NCBI RefSeq assembly: GCF_006861775.1
Contig: NZ_VDGG01000036.1
Span: forward strand, 1-39,500
Length of the DNA: 39,500 nt
From: Psychrobacillus soli
GTDB taxonomy: Bacteria > Bacillota > Bacilli > Bacillales_A > Planococcaceae
Direction of reading: 5' to 3'
Position 1 is the stretch's first letter; every line of letters begins with the position of its first letter. The translations under genes and the position numbers were made by a program. The notes beneath the pieces are model-generated. The model saw only the letters and a program-made list of their open reading frames with translations. It had not been told where the DNA came from and made no database searches. Shown here one piece after another: positions 8,155 to 16,440 of the stretch.

Positions 8155-8844
8155 GTGACGAGTCCTAATTATCAACAAAAGTCGGCTAAGGATTATGCGT
8201 ATTTTGAAGTAAAAGAATTGATCATTAAAGGTGAATTACCACCGGAAGAGGCGATAATCGAGGAAAAATTAGCAACCCTATTGGAAATTAGCCGAACCCC
8301 ATTAAGAGAGGCTTTGCAAAGACTAGAATGGGAGGGGTTGGTTAGCAGAAGGAAAAATGGAAGATTAGAAGTTGCTTCCATTTCAACTAGCGAACTAAGA
8401 GAGCTGTTTAAAATTAGAAGCGCATTAGAAGGAATTATTGTTGTACATGCAACCAAAAAAGCGACAAATGAAGACTTGGAAAAATTAGAGGATTGTGTTC
8501 AGATGATAAACTTGTTGTCAGGAAGTGATAGGGTTGATGATATCCTTCAATATGGAAAAGCCTTTCACAACATTTTATATGAAATAAGTGATCTTGAAAC
8601 TTCGGTTAGGATATTAAGACAGTTGAATGATCACATTGATAGGTACCGTAGACTGGTACCATTTGAGAAAACTAAGTCCCAAAAACCTATTCAAAGTGAT
8701 CATGATCTTATATTAAAAATTATGAGAGAAAAAGATTTAGATAAAGTTGCGAGTGTAATGGAAGAACATATCATGAAAAGCGCGGAAATTGCAATTACCG
8801 CGGTAACGAAATATGAAAGTGGTATTTCAAAGAGAAATGATTAG
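8155..8844 (+). CDS. GntR-family (FadR/FCD subfamily) transcriptional regulator
   Basis: A 229-residue repressor-type protein. Residues about 12-75 form the GntR winged helix (LATLLEISRTPLREALQRLE is the recognition segment); residues about 85-215 form the all-helical FCD effector domain (ELRELFKIRSALEGIIVVHA; later FHNILYEIS and HDLILKIMREKD, where the family binds a metal and an organic acid). The start is GTG with GAGGTGA seven bases before. It is the first gene of the operon, 19 bases ahead of the PLP enzyme, with a promoter and operator seen directly upstream. FCD regulators typically sense carboxylate substrates, which fits the tricarboxylate-type transporter in the same operon. The actual effector is unknown. 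Confidence 0.9.
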   Translation: MTSPNYQQKSAKDYAYFEVKELIIKGELPPEEAIIEEKLATLLEISRTPLREALQRLEWEGLVSRRKNGRLEVASISTSELRELFKIRSALEGIIVVHATKKATNEDLEKLEDCVQMINLLSGSDRVDDILQYGKAFHNILYEISDLETSVRILRQLNDHIDRYRRLVPFEKTKSQKPIQSDHDLILKIMREKDLDKVASVMEEHIMKSAEIAITAVTKYESGISKRND

Positions 8845-8863
8845 AATTGAAGGGAGCTTTACA

Positions 8864-10078
8864 ATGAGAACTAGAAGTTTAGAAACTGAAATTATTCATG
8901 CGATTACTAAACCAGATGAAAAAACGAGGGCCGTTTCACCGTCAATCGTTCCAGCGGTTGCCTATGCTTTTACGGATGTTGAGAGTGCGATTGATACAGT
9001 GATGGGAAAAACGAATGATGTGTACTATGGAAGATATGGAAACCCAACTATTAAATTATTGGAAGAGAAAATTGCGTTTTTAGAACAAGGTGAGGAAGCG
9101 CTTGCACTTAGTAGTGGAATGGCGGCGATTTCAAATGCATTGTTATGCTATCTTACATCTGGTGATCATGTATTAGTGACAAAAGATATCTATGGGGGAA
9201 CACATCACTTTTTAACTGTATTAGCCCCACGTTTTGGTATTGAGTTTGATTTTGTAGACTGCACGGATTTGGAAGCGGTTGCAGCTAGTATTAAGAGTAA
9301 TACAAAAGTGCTGTACATTGAAACACCTTCCAATCCAAGTTTGACAATTTTAGATATTAAGGCACTTTCTAAGTTGGCACATGAACAGGGATTGGCAGTA
9401 ATTGTCGATAACACTTTTATGACACCTTTACTTCAAAGACCATTGGACCTAGGAGCGGATTTGGTTGTTCACAGTGCAACGAAATATATTAATGGTCATG
9501 GCGATGTCATAGCAGGCTTAGTGGTAGGTAACAAAAGAGACATTTCATTTATTAGAAAAAATCTGATGGGCGATTTAGGGCAAAACTTAAATGCATGGGA
9601 AGCATATATGATACTAAGAGGGATTAAGACAATGGCTATTCGTATGAAAAAACATAATGAAAATGCGCTGGCAATTGCGGAGTTTTTAAACGAACATCCA
9701 TTTATTTCAAAAGTTAACTACCCTGGTCTAATTTCCCACCCTCAATATGAATTAGCTCAAACTCAGATGGAAGGTATGGGTGGAATTGTAACGTTTGAAT
9801 TGAAAGGGGATTTTGATACAGCGAAAAGATTCCTTAATCAGTTAGAGTTAGCAATGATATCGTTTAGTTTAGGAGATCCGGAAACTTTAGTTCAACATCC
9901 AGCTTCTATGACTCATGCATCTATACCGAAATCAGAAAGAGAGAAGTTCGGAATTTCTGATGGATTAATACGCCTTTCAGCGGGACTAGAAAATGCCGAT
10001 GATATTATAGAAGATCTGAAGAATTCTTTATTAATAGTTTCAAATGAGCTTCAAAAAGAATTGAGCTATTCAATATAA
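8864..10078 (+). CDS. PLP-dependent trans-sulfuration enzyme (cystathionine gamma-synthase / gamma-lyase type)
   Basis: A 404-residue Cys/Met-metabolism PLP enzyme. The cofactor lysine is K207 in HSATKYINGHGD; the substrate-binding YYGRYGNPT segment, ALSSGMAAISNAL and VKIYIETPSNP-like VLYIETPSNPSL are all in place, as is the C-terminal LIRLSAGLEN. The family covers cystathionine gamma-synthase, cystathionine gamma-lyase, methionine gamma-lyase and O-acyl-homoserine sulfhydrylases, and the sequence alone does not pick one. The ATG at 8864 follows AAGGGAGC and overlaps nothing; the frame extends upstream into the regulator but without family sequence. In an operon with a FCD repressor and a TctCBA transporter, a catabolic gamma-elimination role is more likely than methionine biosynthesis. 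Confidence 0.88.
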   Translation: MRTRSLETEIIHAITKPDEKTRAVSPSIVPAVAYAFTDVESAIDTVMGKTNDVYYGRYGNPTIKLLEEKIAFLEQGEEALALSSGMAAISNALLCYLTSGDHVLVTKDIYGGTHHFLTVLAPRFGIEFDFVDCTDLEAVAASIKSNTKVLYIETPSNPSLTILDIKALSKLAHEQGLAVIVDNTFMTPLLQRPLDLGADLVVHSATKYINGHGDVIAGLVVGNKRDISFIRKNLMGDLGQNLNAWEAYMILRGIKTMAIRMKKHNENALAIAEFLNEHPFISKVNYPGLISHPQYELAQTQMEGMGGIVTFELKGDFDTAKRFLNQLELAMISFSLGDPETLVQHPASMTHASIPKSEREKFGISDGLIRLSAGLENADDIIEDLKNSLLIVSNELQKELSYSI

Positions 10079-10113
10079 ATATGTTGTTATCTAAAAGGGG
10101 GATACTGAAAATA

Positions 10114-11103
10114 ATGAAAAAGCCTAATTATTTCTTTTTAATGTTAATGTTCATAGTTAGCATAGTCATTGCAGGTTGTTCAGAGGAAGCTGAAGGTCAG
10201 GATAAACCAGAAGGAAAAGGGAAATATCCTGACAAACCAATTGAGGTCATTGTAGCTTTTAATGCAGGTGGAGGAACAGACGTTGCCGCAAGAACTATAT
10301 TAAATTATGCTGAAAAATACGTTGGATCTAGCTTTGCCGTTATCAATAAACCAGGAGCTGCAGGTGAAATTGGTTTTACATCATTAGCGGGTGCACCTGA
10401 TAATGGTTACACAATTGGGATGATTAATCCACCTACGACGTTATTACATCCAATTCAAAGACCTAACGAAGTAAAATATAATTTAGATGATTTTTCTCTA
10501 ATAGCAAATATTGTATCCGATCCAGGAGCGTTTGTAGTGAATGCGGATAGTCAGATTAACTCTTTGGAAGATCTTTTTGAAGAAGCTAAAAAAAGAAAAC
10601 TTAATATGGCTTATGGTGGTCCAGGGACATCTGAGGCTTTAACATTACGCAGGGCAGAGGAAATGAAAGATGTCGAGTTCAACAAGATTCCTTTTGAAGG
10701 AACATCACCAGCTGTTGCAGCATTGATGGGTGGGCATGTAGATGTGCTCATTACAAATGCTTCGGAAGTCATATCTCAGTATGAAGATAAAAAAATTAAA
10801 GTGCTAGCTGTGGGATCAGAAGAAAAAATGGATTTAATGCCAGATGTTCCAACATACAAGGAAGAGGGATTAGATTTAACACAAATATCTATGCGCGGAA
10901 TTGCAGCACCTAAGGGAGTAAGTAAAGAACAAGTCGAATTTTTGGCAGATGCTCTTAAGAAAACAATGGAAGATGAAGAGTTTATCAAGAAGGCAACAGA
11001 AATGGCATTACCTTTAGACTATATGGGACCCGAAGAATATAAAGAATTTTTGGAAAATTACAACGATGAGTTAGTGGAAGAATTTGAGAGAAATCCTTGG
11101 TAA
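10114..11103 (+). CDS. Tripartite tricarboxylate transporter substrate-binding lipoprotein (TctC family)
   Basis: A 329-residue secreted lipoprotein: charged start, hydrophobic stretch and lipobox VIAG-C with lipidated Cys22. The mature part shows the Bug/TctC fold signature YPDKPIEVIVAFNAGGGTDVAA, a second conserved VINKPGAAGEIGFTSLA, and GGHVDVLITNASE. These proteins bind a carboxylate outside the membrane and hand it to TctA/TctB. ATG 10114 gives a normal signal peptide; an earlier in-frame ATG at 10081 has no ribosome site. The short linker after the cysteine is rich in Glu/Asp/Gly. In Gram-positives the lipid anchor replaces the periplasm. The ligand is unknown; see the operon-level finding. 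Confidence 0.9.
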   Translation: MKKPNYFFLMLMFIVSIVIAGCSEEAEGQDKPEGKGKYPDKPIEVIVAFNAGGGTDVAARTILNYAEKYVGSSFAVINKPGAAGEIGFTSLAGAPDNGYTIGMINPPTTLLHPIQRPNEVKYNLDDFSLIANIVSDPGAFVVNADSQINSLEDLFEEAKKRKLNMAYGGPGTSEALTLRRAEEMKDVEFNKIPFEGTSPAVAALMGGHVDVLITNASEVISQYEDKKIKVLAVGSEEKMDLMPDVPTYKEEGLDLTQISMRGIAAPKGVSKEQVEFLADALKKTMEDEEFIKKATEMALPLDYMGPEEYKEFLENYNDELVEEFERNPW

Positions 11104-11147
11104 ACGCCACATATGAAGCAAAAAATTTATTAGAAAGGAAATAAATT

Positions 11148-11591
11148 ATGGCATATGGAGTTATTGTTTTAATCTACATTATCAGTGGTTACTTTTTATA
11201 TGAGTCTACAAAATTTGGTGGGGACGCAGGTATCTTCCCTAGAATGGTGAGTGGGGCAATAATATTTATCAACACTATCTATTTATACCAAACTATAAAA
11301 GAACAAAAAGAAAATAGTAAAGAAATAGAGAAGGAAAGAAATAAATTACCAATAAAACCTTCAAAGCAGTTTTATGTAATTTCCATCTTATCCATTTTGT
11401 ATATAGCTTTACTTAGTCCAATAGGTTTTCTGATTGTTACACCGATTTATTTGGCTAGTATTATGTTTTATCTAGGTGGAAGAAGTAAAAAGATGGTATT
11501 TATTTGTTCTATCGCTTTTACTTTTGTAATTTACTTTTTCTTTACTTCGCTACTACATATTACTATTCCACAAGGTATTTTAAATTTATAA
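11148..11591 (+). CDS. Tripartite tricarboxylate transporter small membrane subunit (TctB family)
   Basis: A 147-residue protein with four predicted membrane helices: one at the N-terminus, one at about residues 28-48 (GGDAGIFPRMVSGAIIFINT), then two or three in the C-terminal 70 residues. The GDAGIFPRMV segment is the family hallmark. A lysine/glutamate-rich loop (about 50-75) separates the halves. TctB is the small integral subunit that pairs with TctA. It has a ribosome site AAAGGAAA and sits 44 bases behind the binding protein and directly before tctA. Confidence 0.85.
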   Translation: MAYGVIVLIYIISGYFLYESTKFGGDAGIFPRMVSGAIIFINTIYLYQTIKEQKENSKEIEKERNKLPIKPSKQFYVISILSILYIALLSPIGFLIVTPIYLASIMFYLGGRSKKMVFICSIAFTFVIYFFFTSLLHITIPQGILNL

Positions 11592-11606
11592 AAGGAGGTG
11601 ATGGAA

Positions 11607-13133
11607 TTGGAGGCAGTATTTCAAGCATTGCTTAACACATTGAGTTTTCATAATATCGTTGTGTTATTCTTAGGAACATTTATCGGTATTATCGTAGGAT
11701 GTGTACCAGGGTTTAATGCATCTGTCGGAGTGGCGCTTACGATTCCCTTAACGTTTTCATTTGCACCAGATACTGGTTTGATTTTATTAGTTGCAATTTA
11801 TGCAGGTGCAGTTTATGGAGGTTCGATTGCTGCTATTTTGATCAATACACCGGGGGAACCAGGGAATATCATCACTGCGATGGATGGTTATAATATGACA
11901 AAAAAAGGGCAGGGTGGTAAGGCGTTAGGAATGGCGGCAATCGCTTCGTGGATAGGTGGTAGTATTAGTGCCATTTTCCTGTTCTTATTAGCACCCCCGT
12001 TATCAAAATTGACATTACTATTTGGCTCATTTGAAATGTTTTTATTGGCTATATTTGGATTATCCATTATAGTCGGTTTATCGAAAGGATCTATGGTCAA
12101 AGGGCTTATGTCTGGAGCATTAGGCGTATTGTTGGCGACTATTGGGATAGATTCGATTACAGGATCTTACCGATATACAATGGGCTTGCCATCTTTATAT
12201 GAAGGGCTTCCACTTGTAGCTGTAATAATCGGCCTATACTCATTGGGTGCGGTATTCGAGTTGGGAGAACAAAAATCTGCAACTATACAAAATGCAGGTG
12301 TAAAGGTTAATAAACGAGATATTCTTCCTAACTTGAAGGATATGAAAAAAACTATTAAAACAATTTTCCGAAGCGGCGTTATTGGAACATTTGCAGGGAT
12401 TACTCCTGGTGCGGGAATGAGCATTGGCTCTGCCGTCAGTTGGGAATATGCTCGAAGAAGTTCTAAGACACCTGAAAACTTCGGTAAAGGTGAAATTGAA
12501 GGCGTTGCTGCTGCAGAGGCAGGAAATAATGGAGTTGTTGGTGGTTCTTTAATTCCATTATTAACCTTAGGGATACCTGGTAATGCAGTTTCAGCTATCT
12601 TTTTAGGAGGATTACTAATTCATGGTCTTCGTCCAGGTGCAGCACTATTTACGACGCATGCTACAACAACGTATGGATTGATCTGGGGATTTTTATTCGC
12701 CAACTTTGTAATGATCATTATCGGGTTACTAGGCACTAGATTCTTTTCGAAGTTAGCTATTGTTCCCGTTTATTTGTTAGCACCACTCATTTTTGTAATC
12801 AGTACTGCAGGCACTTTAGCAGATCGAAACTTATTGGCTGATGCAGTGGTGATGATAATTTTCGGTATTTTCGGTTACTTTTTAATAAAATTAAAATTTC
12901 CATTAGTACCGCTAGTTCTAGGTTTTATTTTAGGTCCTCTTGCAGAATCGGAACTAAGGAGAGCGTTATTGATAAACCAAGGTGATTTACTTGCCGCTGC
13001 ACTTCACCCCATCTCAATAATACTAATTGTTCTAATTATTTTCTCTTTGTTTGGAACTCAATTAAAAATCCTTTCCAAACAATTAGTTAGAAAAGTGAAG
13101 AAACAGGAGTTGGGTGGTGCTGAAAATATATGA
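11607..13133 (+). CDS. Tripartite tricarboxylate transporter large membrane subunit (TctA family)
   Basis: A 508-residue permease with about 11-12 helices. The two TctA hallmarks are present: GIIVGCVPGFNASVGVAL with NTPGEPGNIITAMDGY in the first half, and ITPGAGMSIGSAVSW with TLGIPGNAVSAIFLGG in the second, showing the internal repeat of the family. It uses an ion gradient to import a carboxylate delivered by TctC. The ribosome site AAAGGAGGTGAT (11591-11602) is a near-perfect anti-16S match; the TTG at 11607 has the right spacing, while an ATG at 11601 and a GTG at 11598 overlap that site. Its stop overlaps the next gene by four bases (ATGA), implying coupled translation. Confidence 0.9.
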   Translation: MEAVFQALLNTLSFHNIVVLFLGTFIGIIVGCVPGFNASVGVALTIPLTFSFAPDTGLILLVAIYAGAVYGGSIAAILINTPGEPGNIITAMDGYNMTKKGQGGKALGMAAIASWIGGSISAIFLFLLAPPLSKLTLLFGSFEMFLLAIFGLSIIVGLSKGSMVKGLMSGALGVLLATIGIDSITGSYRYTMGLPSLYEGLPLVAVIIGLYSLGAVFELGEQKSATIQNAGVKVNKRDILPNLKDMKKTIKTIFRSGVIGTFAGITPGAGMSIGSAVSWEYARRSSKTPENFGKGEIEGVAAAEAGNNGVVGGSLIPLLTLGIPGNAVSAIFLGGLLIHGLRPGAALFTTHATTTYGLIWGFLFANFVMIIIGLLGTRFFSKLAIVPVYLLAPLIFVISTAGTLADRNLLADAVVMIIFGIFGYFLIKLKFPLVPLVLGFILGPLAESELRRALLINQGDLLAAALHPISIILIVLIIFSLFGTQLKILSKQLVRKVKKQELGGAENI

Positions 13134-14266
13134 TGAGCTCTTTTGAAAGGATTCGTAGACTCTTAAAAAATGAACCCGTCGATAGACTTCCCTATAGTTT
13201 TTGGACACACTTTCCAGGAATTGATTTAATTCCTGAACAGCAAGCAGAAGTAACCTATCAATTTTCAAAGGAATTTGATGTTGATTTTATTAAACATATG
13301 CCGAATGGACTTTATATGGCGGAAGCTTGGGAATGCAAGTGTAACTTTAATGATATTGAACAAGGTGGTGTTGCAAAAGTTGAGAAATATGCAATTCAGC
13401 ATGCCGAAGATTGGGAAAAACTAAAAATTATTGAACCGACTTATGGTTCATTGGGAAGAGAACTTGAAGCTCTAGATAGTTTGATAAAGAAAGTAGATGG
13501 TACTAAGCCAATAATATGTACAATTTTTTCTCCTTTAACGATGGCACAAAAAATTACAGAAGATATTGGATTTTATCTCCAATATCACCCCAATGAATTA
13601 AAAAAAGGGTTAGAAATTATTAGTGCAACCATTATAAAATTTGCAAAAGAAGCATTACGAAGAGGTTGTGATGGAGTGTTCTTTGCAAATCAAATGGCAA
13701 CAAGGAAATCAATCACACTTGAGAAATACAGAGAATTTGGTGTTCCATTTGATTTAGCTGTTTTACATGCGATTAAGAATGATTCCTGGTTTAATGTAAT
13801 GCATTTACATGGTGAGGAAGTTTTATTTGATGAAGTGAAAGAATATCCCGTTCAAGCGATCAATTGGCACTTATGGGACAGTGATCCTTCTATTGAAAGG
13901 TTCTTGAAGGAAAGCGATAAAGTAATTATCGGAGGGTTGAAAAGAGCTTATATTACATCAGGTAATATCGATAGTATCAGTCAACAAATTGAGCAGATTT
14001 GTAGTCAAACAAGACAATCCAGGATAATTTTTTCTCCAGATTGTGTCATCCGTTATCCAGTCGTAGACGAATATATCCATCAAGTAAAGGATAAAATCAT
14101 AGAGTTATCTAAAAAAGAGGAAATAATATCTTTACCACTCGCTGAAGCGGAAAAAGACCACTGCCTTCAGTCTGTAGGAAGTTCGAATTACAGAACTTAT
14201 GAAACCGGCCAGTTTCAAGAAAGAGCTGAAAACAATGGTATATCTTTATTTAAACATATTCCATAA
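13130..14266 (+). CDS. Uroporphyrinogen decarboxylase (UroD) superfamily protein, possible methyltransferase
   Basis: A 378-residue TIM-barrel protein of the UroD/MtaA superfamily: FERIRRLLKNEPVDRLPYSFW at the N-terminus, a central TIFSPLTMAQKI, and a barrel strand with MHLHGEEVLFDEV. The heme enzyme itself would lie in a hemE-H-Y cluster and has different active-site residues. Here H225 and H227 (HLHG) and C305 (FSPDCVIRY) fall where the corrinoid-dependent methyltransferases of the superfamily keep their zinc ligands (His-x-Cys ... Cys), so metal-assisted methyl or thiol chemistry is possible; that is inference. The start overlaps the tctA stop by four bases, making this the last gene of the operon. 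The C-terminal 40 residues look like a variable, non-conserved tail. True substrate unknown. Confidence 0.75.
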   Translation: MMSSFERIRRLLKNEPVDRLPYSFWTHFPGIDLIPEQQAEVTYQFSKEFDVDFIKHMPNGLYMAEAWECKCNFNDIEQGGVAKVEKYAIQHAEDWEKLKIIEPTYGSLGRELEALDSLIKKVDGTKPIICTIFSPLTMAQKITEDIGFYLQYHPNELKKGLEIISATIIKFAKEALRRGCDGVFFANQMATRKSITLEKYREFGVPFDLAVLHAIKNDSWFNVMHLHGEEVLFDEVKEYPVQAINWHLWDSDPSIERFLKESDKVIIGGLKRAYITSGNIDSISQQIEQICSQTRQSRIIFSPDCVIRYPVVDEYIHQVKDKIIELSKKEEIISLPLAEAEKDHCLQSVGSSNYRTYETGQFQERAENNGISLFKHIP

Positions 14267-14292
14267 GAATTGAGAAGTGCCCAGCAAAATAT

Positions 14293-14350
14293 GTTGTCCC
14301 TGTGCAAGAGAACATTCTGTACTATTCTGAAAAAATAATACAATTTCAAT
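14293..14350 (+). repeat. Dispersed CTGTG box, copy D
   Basis: GTTGTCCCTGTGCAAGAG is followed by ACATTCTGTACTATTCTG and ACAATTTCAA, aligned to copy C without gaps. It starts 26 bases after the UroD-like stop and is followed by a terminator hairpin. Confidence 0.65.
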
Positions 14351-14377
14351 TTTTAAAAGGTAGTTATTAATAACCAG

Positions 14378-14413
14378 ATCCCGTTCACCAAGATACTGAT
14401 GAACGGGATTTTC
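14378..14413 (+). terminator. Terminator of the GntR/TctCBA/UroD operon
   Basis: A perfect 10-bp stem ATCCCGTTCA/TGAACGGGAT (14378-14387 with 14400-14409), a 12-base loop and a TTTT run. It lies about 110 bases after the last gene of the operon and directly after a CTGTG box. Confidence 0.75.
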
Positions 14414-14507
14414 ATGTTTGTAAGACGGGAATCCCATCCATCGATTTTAAAGGGTTATCCCTGCTAGAGTGCAGTGCTTGGTCTCATTTTCCGTCATAAA
14501 AACTGGT

Positions 14508-14607
14508 ATTTACCCACTACAACTTACATGTACACAAAAGCAATAAATTTTTTAATCTGTTTTGCCTATATAGTATTTCACGTACTTATGGCTTTATTCG
14601 TAACTCA
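14508..14607. repeat. ~98-bp dispersed repeat, copy 2
   Basis: This is the second copy of the sequence at 7713-7810, in the same orientation. It runs exactly to the stop codon of the minus-strand acetyltransferase gene, so here it forms that gene's 3' untranslated region. Confidence 0.75.
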
Positions 14608-15171
14608 TTGTACATTCTCAATTTCTTTTATTACCCTAGCTGGATTTCCACCGGCGATCACATTATCTGGGATATCTTTTGTGACGATTGCTCCGGAAGC
14701 TATCACTACATTATTCCCTATTTTCACTCCTGGATTAATAACAGCTCGACCGCCTATCCAAACGTTATGACCGATATGTATAGGCTTTCCATACTCGAGA
14801 ACTGTTATTCTTTCTTGTGGATTTAACGGGTGCGTCGCAGTATATATATGCACACCAGGAGCGATAAAACAGTTGTCCCCGATTCGGATTTCACATACAT
14901 CTAGAAACACACAGTCAAAGTTAGCATAAAATTTTTCCCCTACATGAATATTGTAGCCATAGTCACAACGAAACGTTGGTTCGACATAAAAAGCACCATT
15001 AGTGGAACCAAACAACTCTTTGATTAACTCTGTACGCTGCTCGTCATCCGTTTCGATTGTTTCATTAAATAATCGTGTCAATCTTCGTGCATTCATTCTT
15101 TCGTTTAATAGTTCAGGATCAGCTGCATTATACAGCTCCCCATTCAACATCTTTTCTTTCTCTGATTTCAT
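14605..15171 (-). CDS. maa: Maltose O-acetyltransferase (hexapeptide-repeat sugar acetyltransferase)
   Basis: A 188-residue left-handed beta-helix acetyltransferase. The Mac domain is at the N-terminus ([18 protein letters not shown] and following, residues 8-60), then hexapeptide repeats, with [13 protein letters not shown] carrying the catalytic histidine and [20 protein letters not shown] the acetyl-CoA site. It transfers acetyl from acetyl-CoA to a sugar such as maltose or glucose in the cytoplasm; the exact sugar is not visible. The ATG at 15171 is preceded on the minus strand by GAGGAG about ten bases upstream. It is a single gene, divergent from the uppS paralogue. Its stop codon falls at the edge of the dispersed repeat at 14508. 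Confidence 0.9.
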   Translation of the reverse strand: MKSEKEKMLNGELYNAADPELLNERMNARRLTRLFNETIETDDEQRTELIKELFGSTNGAFYVEPTFRCDYGYNIHVGEKFYANFDCVFLDVCEIRIGDNCFIAPGVHIYTATHPLNPQERITVLEYGKPIHIGHNVWIGGRAVINPGVKIGNNVVIASGAIVTKDIPDNVIAGGNPARVIKEIENVQ

Positions 15172-15411
15172 ACAAGTCTACTCCTCGATAGAAATACCTT
15201 TAAGTTTCGTATAAAAAAGTGTATGTGTGTTATATATAATTCAACACTATTTTGGCAATTCATTAAAATTATAAGAACTACCCAATCAGCGGAGAACGCT
15301 GTCTGTCGTATCTTAAAGTTGTTTGTCAAATTTTATGAAGTCTTGTAAAGGAATTTCTGATAAGATAGATACATACATAAAACTGGAAAAGATATAGGGT
15401 GGAGGATAGGT

Positions 15412-16191
15412 ATGCTAAATAAGCTTATGCGTAAAAAGCAGCCAGCATTGAATAATGATTTATTAAGAAGAAAAGAACTAGCGCAAATAGAACAATTGCC
15501 TTCTCATATATCGATTATTATGGATGGAAACGGTAGATGGGCTAAGAATCGCTCTTTACCAAGGGTTGCTGGTCACTTTGAGGGGATGCAAACCGTTCGG
15601 AAAATAACCAAGTTCGCCAATGAAGTAGGTATTAAAACCTTAACCCTTTATGCATTTTCAACGGAAAACTGGAAAAGACCAAAAATAGAAGTAGATTATC
15701 TTATGAAGTTGCCAGAAGAGTTTTTGGGAAAATATTTACCCGAGTTAATCGAGCAAAACGTACAGGTACAAATGATGGGGAATCATGATCTCCTTCCCGA
15801 ACATACTAAAAGAGCAATTAATAAAGCAGTTGAACAGACTTCTCATAATAATGGGCTTATTTTAAACTTTGCATTGAACTATGGTAGTCGAGATGAAATT
15901 GTTCAATCAGTAAAGCAAATTGTTAACAAAGTACAGCACGGGTCAATCTCCAGTAATGAAATCACAGAGGAATTAATAAGTAGTCATTTAATGACTAAAG
16001 AATTATCCGAGCCAGACTTACTTATCCGTACTAGTGGTGAAATTCGTCTAAGTAACTTTATGCTTTGGCAACTTGCTTATACCGAGTTCTGGTTTACCGA
16101 TACATTATGGCCAGATTTTGATGAAGCTTGTTTAATGGACGCCATTGAAAATTATCAAACAAGGAACAGAAAATATGGTGGACTTAAGTAA
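15412..16191 (+). CDS. uppS: Isoprenyl (undecaprenyl-diphosphate-synthase-like) transferase, stand-alone paralogue
   Basis: A 259-residue cis-prenyltransferase. HISIIMDGNGRWAKNR holds the catalytic Asp38 and the diphosphate-binding loop; GHFEGMQTVRKI, TLYAFSTENWKRP, LNYGSRDEI and the C-terminal LIRTSGEIRLSNFMLWQLAY complete the family set. It condenses isopentenyl diphosphate onto an allylic diphosphate, giving the lipid carrier for wall polymers or a shorter prenyl chain. The main uppS gene of Bacilli lies in frr-uppS-cdsA-dxr; none of those neighbours is here, so this is an extra copy and chain length may differ. An N-terminal basic extension of about 30 residues precedes the core. The start ATG follows GGTGGAGG. 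It is transcribed alone. Confidence 0.88.
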   Translation: MLNKLMRKKQPALNNDLLRRKELAQIEQLPSHISIIMDGNGRWAKNRSLPRVAGHFEGMQTVRKITKFANEVGIKTLTLYAFSTENWKRPKIEVDYLMKLPEEFLGKYLPELIEQNVQVQMMGNHDLLPEHTKRAINKAVEQTSHNNGLILNFALNYGSRDEIVQSVKQIVNKVQHGSISSNEITEELISSHLMTKELSEPDLLIRTSGEIRLSNFMLWQLAYTEFWFTDTLWPDFDEACLMDAIENYQTRNRKYGGLK

Positions 16192-16326
16192 GAAGTATTA
16201 GAAAAGTAAACGATATTTGTAGAATTGAACTTTTGTAAGATTTAATTGCTAGGATTGTGGATTATCTCAAAATAGTTGCTCCCTAAAATTAAAAAATAAG
16301 AGATCTCTAAAAAAGCACTCCCGAGT
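16192..16326. other. Gap between uppS paralogue and box copy C
   Basis: AT-rich, with stop codons in all frames. I see no promoter, hairpin or gene in it. Confidence 0.4.
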
Positions 16327-16383
16327 GACGCTCCACTGTGTTGGAAACAATTCTATACTATTCTGAATTTATATTACAATTCA
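16327..16383 (+). repeat. Dispersed CTGTG box, copy C
   Basis: The best-preserved copy: GACGCTCCACTGTGTTGG, then AATTCTATACTATTCTGAA and TTACAATTCA. It aligns gap-free to copy A at 902. A strong hairpin follows 18 bases later. Confidence 0.75.
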
Positions 16384-16401
16384 AGCGTGCATGAAATATA
16401 A

Positions 16402-16440
16402 TAACCCTCTTTTCTTCCAACTAGGAAGGAAGGAGGGTTA
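16402..16440. terminator. 17-bp hairpin downstream of box copy C
   Basis: The arms 16402-16418 and 16424-16440 pair along 17 bp with two wobble positions around a 5-base loop. AATTATT follows rather than a T-tract, so it may be a weak terminator. It repeats the box-plus-hairpin layout seen after the genes at 5698 and 13130. Confidence 0.6.
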
